A DNA stretch of 64,000 bases from Bradyrhizobium manausense (GTDB lineage: Bacteria > Pseudomonadota > Alphaproteobacteria > Rhizobiales > Xanthobacteraceae): contig NZ_JAFCJI010000002.1 of assembly GCF_018131105.1 (NCBI RefSeq), forward strand, positions 372,001-436,000. Direction: 5' to 3'. A model generated the notes under the pieces. The model did no database searches. It saw only the letters and a list, made by a program, of their open reading frames with translations, and was not told the DNA's origin. Each line of letters starts with the position of its first letter. Position 1 is the stretch's first letter. Both the position numbers and the translations under genes were made by a program. Positions 59,891 through 64,000 of the stretch are shown in pieces.

Positions 59891-60139
59891 GGTCAAAACC
59901 TCTGTTTCGATGTCTGTCTGCGATCGGCGCGGCTGAGGCGCCTCACTTGCAGAAACAATCGCCATCTCGGAACATTGGTTCCGGCCGCGAGGGGCTGGAA
60001 ATTCGCCTGACAGGCCGGAACAAATCGGCCCTCCGCGCACGTGGAAAACCCGACACGGCCGCCCCATATAGGCATCAATCCCTGTTAAGAAGGCTCCCTT
60101 CCACCACCCCGCGGTGCCATCGTGGGGCCAATGATTCGC

Positions 60140-62743
60140 ATGACCGAGCCGACCAAGATCAGCAGCGTTCCCGACCACCAGCCCGCAGCCGGCGGCATCG
60201 CCGCGCGTGCGCGCGCCTCGGTAGGTCCGAAATACCTCACCGGGCTCAATCCGGAGCAGCGCGACGCCGTGGAGACGCTGGATGGCCCGGTCCTGGTGCT
60301 GGCCGGCGCCGGCACCGGCAAGACCCGCGTCCTCACCACCCGCATCGCCCATATCCTGAGCCAGGGCCGCGCCCGCCCCGCCGAGATCCTGTCGGTGACC
60401 TTCACCAACAAGGCCGCGCGCGAGATGAAGCACCGGCTCGGCCAGATGCTGGGCCAGGCGGTCGAGGGCATGCCGTGGCTCGGCACCTTCCACTCCATCG
60501 GCGGCCGCATCCTGCGCACCCATGCGGAGCTGGCGCAGCTCAAGTCGAATTTCACCGTACTCGACACCGACGACCAGGTCCGGCTGTTGAAGCAATTGCT
60601 GCAGGCCGACAACATCGACGACAAGCGCTGGCCCGCGCGCATGCTGGCCGGCCTGATCGACGGCTGGAAGAACCGCGGCCTGACGCCGTCGCAGGTGCCG
60701 TCGGGCGAAGCTGCCGTCTTCGCCAACGGCAAGGGCGGCAAGCTTTATGCGAGCTACCAGGAGCGGTTAAAGATCTTGAACGCGGCGGATTTCGGCGATC
60801 TGCTGCTTGAAGACATCCGGATCTTCCGCGAGCATCCGGATATCCTTCGGCAGTATCAGCAGCGCTTCAAATTCATCCTGGTGGACGAGTATCAAGACAC
60901 CAACGTCGCGCAATATCTGTGGCTGCGGCTGCTGTCGCAGGCGCCCTCTTCCACCTCTCCCCGCCTGCGGGGAGAGGTCGCAGCGCGAAGCGATGCGAGT
61001 GAGGAGAACTCTCCGCAGACCGCGCTCGTGGAGACTCCCCCTCATTCCGACCTTCTCAGTGCGAGTGAAGCTCGTCACACCCCCGCAAGCGGAGAGGAGC
61101 AGAAGTCCCACGTCAAAAACATCTGCTGCGTCGGCGACGACGACCAGTCGATCTATGGCTGGCGCGGCGCCGAGGTCGACAACATCCTGCGCTTCGAGCA
61201 TGATTTTCCCGGGGCCAAGGTCATCCGCCTCGAGCGCAACTACCGCTCGACCGGCCACATCCTCGCCGCCGCCTCGCACCTGATCGCGCATAACGAAGGC
61301 CGGCTCGGCAAGACGCTGCGCACCGAGGACCAGGACGGCGAGAAGGTCACGGTCACGGGCTCGTGGGATTCGGAAGAAGAAGCCCGCGGCATCGGCGAGG
61401 AGATCGAGCAGATCCAGCGCCAGGGCGATAAGCTCAACGAGGTCGCGATCCTGGTGCGCGCGTCCTACCAGATGCGCGAGTTCGAAGACCGCTTCGTCAC
61501 GCTCGGCCTGCCCTATCGCGTCATCGGCGGCCCGCGCTTCTACGAGCGCGCCGAAATTCGCGATGCGCTCGCCTATCTGCGCGTCATCAATTCGCCGGCC
61601 GACGACCTCGCCTTCGAGCGCATCGTCAACGTACCCAAGCGCGGCCTTGGCGACGCCACCGTGCAGATGCTGCACGACCACGCCCGCAAGCGCCGCATTC
61701 CCTTGTTCGAAGCCGCGCGCGCCGTGGTCGAGACCGACGAGTTGAAGCCGAAGGCGCGCGGATCCTTGCGGGATGTCGTTGCCCAGTTCGACCGCTGGCG
61801 GGCCCAGCGCGAGGTCACTGCACATACGGATCTCGCCCAGATCGTGCTCGACGAGAGCGGCTACACCGAGATGTGGCAGAAGGACCGTTCGGCGGATGCC
61901 GCGGGCCGGCTGGAGAACCTGAAAGAGCTCGTGCGCTCGATGGAAGAGTTCGAGAACCTGCAAGGATTCCTCGAGCACATCTCGCTGGTGATGGACCGCG
62001 ACAGCGGCGCCGACGAAGACGCGGTGTCGCTGATGACGCTGCATTCGGCCAAGGGCCTCGAATTCGACAACGTGTTCCTGCCAGGCTGGGAGGAAGGCCT
62101 GTTTCCGAGCCAGCGTACGCTCGACGAGCAGGGCCGCGCCGGTTTGGAAGAAGAGCGACGGCTCGGCCATGTCGGCCTGACCCGCGCACGGCGTCGCGCT
62201 ATGATCTATTTCGCGACCAACCGGCGCATCCATGGCACCTGGTCGACCACGATCCCCTCGCGCTTTCTCGACGAATTGCCGGCGGCCAATGTCGAGATCA
62301 CGGAATCCAAGGGTGGCTCGGCCTGGGGCGGCACCGGCGGCTACGGCGCCTCGCGCTTCGACGACATGGAAGCCTTCGGCTCGACCTATGCGACGCCGGG
62401 CTGGCAGCGTGCCCAGGCCAACCGCAATCGCGGCGGCGGCCGCAATGGCGGTGGTGGCAGAAGCGGCGGCTTCGAGGAAGAGGCCGCAACATTCTCATCG
62501 TCTTCGTCTTCAGGCCCCGATTTCGGCAGCTTCTCGTCGCGTCGCCGCGGTCCCCTGACGATCGAAGGCGAACTGGTCGCCAAATCGACCGGCACGACGT
62601 CGGAATTCTCGCTCTCCGACCGCGTCTTCCACCAGAAATTCGGCTATGGCCGCATCACCAAGATCGACGGCAACAAGCTCACCATCGCCTTCGACAAGGC
62701 CGGCGAGAAGAAGGTCGTGGACAGCTTCGTCCAGCGGGCGTGA
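60140..62743 (+). CDS. uvrD: UvrD/PcrA-like ATP-dependent DNA helicase with in-frame insertion
   Basis: This protein of about 867 residues is a superfamily 1 3-prime to 5-prime helicase. Walker A is LVLAGAGTGKTRVLTTRIAH (about 52-71), motif II is ILVDEYQDT (about 248), motif III is VGDDDQSIYGWRG (about 331), and later motifs include VTLMTLHSAKGLEFDNVFLP-like SLMTLHSAKGLEF and VGLTRARRRAMIYFA. The C-terminal tail (about 700-790) is Gly/Arg/Ser-rich, with a last fold containing VFHQKFGYGRITKIDGNKLT. Between motifs II and III lies an insertion of about 53 residues encoded by a palindromic element (see the repeat entry). The helicase unwinds DNA during repair and replication. The start is uncertain: ATG 60140, ATG 60131 or GTG 60122. 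Confidence 0.9.
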   Translation: MTEPTKISSVPDHQPAAGGIAARARASVGPKYLTGLNPEQRDAVETLDGPVLVLAGAGTGKTRVLTTRIAHILSQGRARPAEILSVTFTNKAAREMKHRLGQMLGQAVEGMPWLGTFHSIGGRILRTHAELAQLKSNFTVLDTDDQVRLLKQLLQADNIDDKRWPARMLAGLIDGWKNRGLTPSQVPSGEAAVFANGKGGKLYASYQERLKILNAADFGDLLLEDIRIFREHPDILRQYQQRFKFILVDEYQDTNVAQYLWLRLLSQAPSSTSPRLRGEVAARSDASEENSPQTALVETPPHSDLLSASEARHTPASGEEQKSHVKNICCVGDDDQSIYGWRGAEVDNILRFEHDFPGAKVIRLERNYRSTGHILAAASHLIAHNEGRLGKTLRTEDQDGEKVTVTGSWDSEEEARGIGEEIEQIQRQGDKLNEVAILVRASYQMREFEDRFVTLGLPYRVIGGPRFYERAEIRDALAYLRVINSPADDLAFERIVNVPKRGLGDATVQMLHDHARKRRIPLFEAARAVVETDELKPKARGSLRDVVAQFDRWRAQREVTAHTDLAQIVLDESGYTEMWQKDRSADAAGRLENLKELVRSMEEFENLQGFLEHISLVMDRDSGADEDAVSLMTLHSAKGLEFDNVFLPGWEEGLFPSQRTLDEQGRAGLEEERRLGHVGLTRARRRAMIYFATNRRIHGTWSTTIPSRFLDELPAANVEITESKGGSAWGGTGGYGASRFDDMEAFGSTYATPGWQRAQANRNRGGGRNGGGGRSGGFEEEAATFSSSSSSGPDFGSFSSRRRGPLTIEGELVAKSTGTTSEFSLSDRVFHQKFGYGRITKIDGNKLTIAFDKAGEKKVVDSFVQRA
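60945..61103. repeat. Palindromic dispersed-type element inserted inside the helicase gene
   Basis: This stretch breaks the helicase between motifs II and III. It starts with a palindrome (CCTCTCCCCGC, then GCGGGGAGAGG, at 60954-60977), contains CTCTCCGCAGAC and GGAGACTCCCCCTCATTCCG, and ends with CCCCGCAAGCGGAGAGGAG. These are the hallmarks of the dispersed intergenic palindromes of Bradyrhizobium. The inserted length is in frame and free of stops, so it is translated as STSPRLRGEVAARSDASEEN and so on, a non-conserved linker. Confidence 0.75.
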
Positions 62744-62750
62744 GCCCGCC

Positions 62751-63038
62751 ATGCCCCACTACGTTGCCATCATCGAAGACAATGGCCCCGACGACGTCAG
62801 CCTGTGGTTTCCGGACCTGCCCGGCTGCATCTCCGGCGGCGACGACGTCGACGAGGCCCTGGAGAGCGCGTCCGAGGCGATCGCATTCTATGCGGAGGAG
62901 CTGACCGAGGACGGCCGCCAGCTTCCGCCGCCGCGGACATTGGACGAACTCAAGGCCGATCCCGATTTTGCCGACGACATCAGGAACCATACGGCCGTCC
63001 TGATCGAATTTCCGCCCAGCGACAACGCCCAAGAGTGA
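62751..63038 (+). CDS. HicB-like antitoxin-fold protein without HicA
   Basis: This 95-residue protein matches the HicB fold: HYVAIIEDNGPDDVSLWFPD, then LPGCISGGDDVDEALESASE and AIAFYAEELTEDGRQLPPPR. HicB proteins are antitoxins that pair with the small HicA mRNA interferase. No HicA-like gene of about 60-80 residues lies on either side. It is probably an orphan regulator or a relic. It starts seven bases after the helicase stop and may be in the same transcript. Confidence 0.8.
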   Translation: MPHYVAIIEDNGPDDVSLWFPDLPGCISGGDDVDEALESASEAIAFYAEELTEDGRQLPPPRTLDELKADPDFADDIRNHTAVLIEFPPSDNAQE

Positions 63039-63107
63039 GGGCCGAGTGAGGACTGTTCGCCGCACTCGCCAGACTCTCGACAGTCCCGGAGCGAACAGCC
63101 CTTGACC

Positions 63108-63554
63108 ATGGCGAACTTCCCCGTATCAGATGCAACCATGGTCCGGGGCTCCATCACACTGATCGTGCTTGCATTGGGGATGCCGTCGCTAGCGACGGCG
63201 GAAACCATGAGCTTTGGCGATTCGATCGGGCTGCTGGCCAAGAGCTGCGGAGCGGAAATCGTCGCCAATTGCCGCGGCGTCAATCCAGACTCGACCCGCC
63301 TGAAGGAATGCCTGTCCCGCAATCGGGATGCGCTCTCCCAACAGTGCCAAAGCGATTATCTTGCCGCGTTCGACGCCATCCAGAAGCGCATCGCCGCCCG
63401 CGTCACGGTCGCGAACGCCTGCCAGCGCGAGATCGTCAAGGTTTGCGGCGGCTCGACCAAGGAGACCAGCAAGTCGGTCCCCTGCCTGATCTCGACTCCC
63501 AAGGGCATCAGCAACAACTGCTTGAAGGCCGTCGACGACGCGGGGTATCGATGA
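63108..63554 (+). CDS. Secreted cysteine-rich protein (Cys-rich repeat family-like)
   Basis: This 148-residue protein has a hydrophobic signal region (MVRGSITLIVLALGMPSLAT, residues 11-30) and a helical mature domain with about seven cysteines: SCGAEIVANCRGVNPDS, ECLSRNRDALSQQC, then ACQREIVKVCGGSTKE, CLISTPKGISNNC. The paired-cysteine helices resemble cysteine-rich repeat proteins of the periplasm. The ATG at 63108 is used, but ATG 63138, just before the signal peptide core, is also plausible. Its stop overlaps the next gene start (ATGA). Confidence 0.65.
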   Translation: MANFPVSDATMVRGSITLIVLALGMPSLATAETMSFGDSIGLLAKSCGAEIVANCRGVNPDSTRLKECLSRNRDALSQQCQSDYLAAFDAIQKRIAARVTVANACQREIVKVCGGSTKETSKSVPCLISTPKGISNNCLKAVDDAGYR

Positions 63555-64000
63555 TGCGCGCCATCGGGCACCTCGCCACCGGGATCGGCTTCGCATTGGG
63601 CCTCGCTCTGCTTGCCGGCCCGGCCGGGGCGCAGACGGCCCCGACCCGCGACGACATCATCGGCAAGCTCAATCGCTTCGAGGAGACCCCCGAGGTCGAC
63701 TTCCCAGCGTTGAAGCAGCAGGTGATGGAGCGGGCCAAGGCCAGGATCAAGAACGATCCGGGTCCGGTGAACCGGCCGCTGATCGCCCCTGACCTCGCCA
63801 AGCTGCCCGCCTTCAACGCCCAAATCCAGTTCGACGCCGACACGCCGATCATCCAGCCGGAGTCCTACCAGACCGTCGGCCGCATCGCCGACGCGCTGGT
63901 TCACGCTTCGCTGCTTCCCTACACGTTCCTGATCGTCGGCCATGTCGAGTCCAATTCGAAGACGCGGGAGGCCAACGCGATCCTGAGCCAGCGCCGGGCT
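63551..64000 (+). CDS. OmpA-family outer-membrane protein, N-terminal part
   Basis: The visible 150 residues start with a signal peptide (MMRAIGHLATGIGFALGLAL, ending AGA). An Ala/Arg-rich helix follows, then the OmpA peptidoglycan-binding core opening AQIQFDADTPIIQPESYQ and FLIVGHVESNSKTREANAIL, with the SQRRA motif at the edge. OmpA-like domains anchor the outer membrane to peptidoglycan. The ATG overlaps the previous stop (ATGA), so the two secreted proteins are co-translated. The gene continues beyond the window. Confidence 0.8.
   Translation, partial: MMRAIGHLATGIGFALGLALLAGPAGAQTAPTRDDIIGKLNRFEETPEVDFPALKQQVMERAKARIKNDPGPVNRPLIAPDLAKLPAFNAQIQFDADTPIIQPESYQTVGRIADALVHASLLPYTFLIVGHVESNSKTREANAILSQRRA

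Overview
The window is GC-rich, densely coded alphaproteobacterial DNA and looks like a Bradyrhizobium chromosome (inference). The grounds are several Bradyrhizobium-style small secreted proteins, a FixK-type regulator with FixK/FNR-like boxes, DUF2336 and DUF1236 proteins, and two kinds of dispersed palindromic element. I saw no rRNA, tRNA, CRISPR array, transposase or prophage gene. The ends cut an acyltransferase on the left and an OmpA-like protein on the right.

Layout. 1-7.6 kb: a coupled acyltransferase/SGNH-hydrolase pair, a polytopic membrane protein, a flavin-dependent oxidoreductase, a cysteine-dioxygenase-like cupin, a cyclase-family hydrolase, two NTF2-like proteins and an XRE regulator. 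7.7-12.3 kb: one 1528-codon gene that fuses a degenerate receiver and LuxR helix-turn-helix to a huge Ala/His/Asn/Ser repeat region; a 54-codon gene follows it. 12.6-19.3 kb: small secreted proteins, a potassium-channel-like protein, a FixK/Crp regulator, an outer-membrane barrel, a GNAT enzyme, a single-domain response regulator and a cupin. Three FixK/FNR-type boxes lie between genes here. 19.3-27.7 kb: a membrane hydroxylase overlapping a SAM-domain/cyclase/ATPase/TPR regulator, a methyltransferase, a di-haem RoxA-like protein and a DUF2336 operon. 27.9-37.5 kb: an AsmA-like giant, a P450 divergent from a TetR gene with a perfect palindrome between them, cell-envelope proteins and an alpha/beta hydrolase. 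37.5-44.1 kb: two GGDEF-EAL proteins flanking an MFS transporter. 44.4-50.2 kb: an ABC-type binding protein and a TRAP operon (DctP, fused DctQM, 2-hydroxyacid dehydrogenase). 49.8-64 kb: DoxX/LysR divergent pair, a secreted caspase-like protease, a SulP permease, an ABC-type binding protein, a His/Gly-rich Spy-like protein, a GlcD-like flavoprotein, a thioesterase, a DUF1328 peptide, a UvrD/PcrA helicase carrying an in-frame palindromic insertion, a HicB-like protein and envelope proteins.

How the parts connect. The strongest regulatory hypothesis is a local low-oxygen group: the FixK-like protein at 14958 with boxes at 12612, 14006 and 16986. The most unusual object is the 7744-12330 regulator, whose repeats show several rounds of tandem duplication (units of 52 and 89 residues built on an HGNSQH core). 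The second unusual object is the palindromic element translated inside the helicase gene. Product names rest on motif recognition alone; no database search was run.
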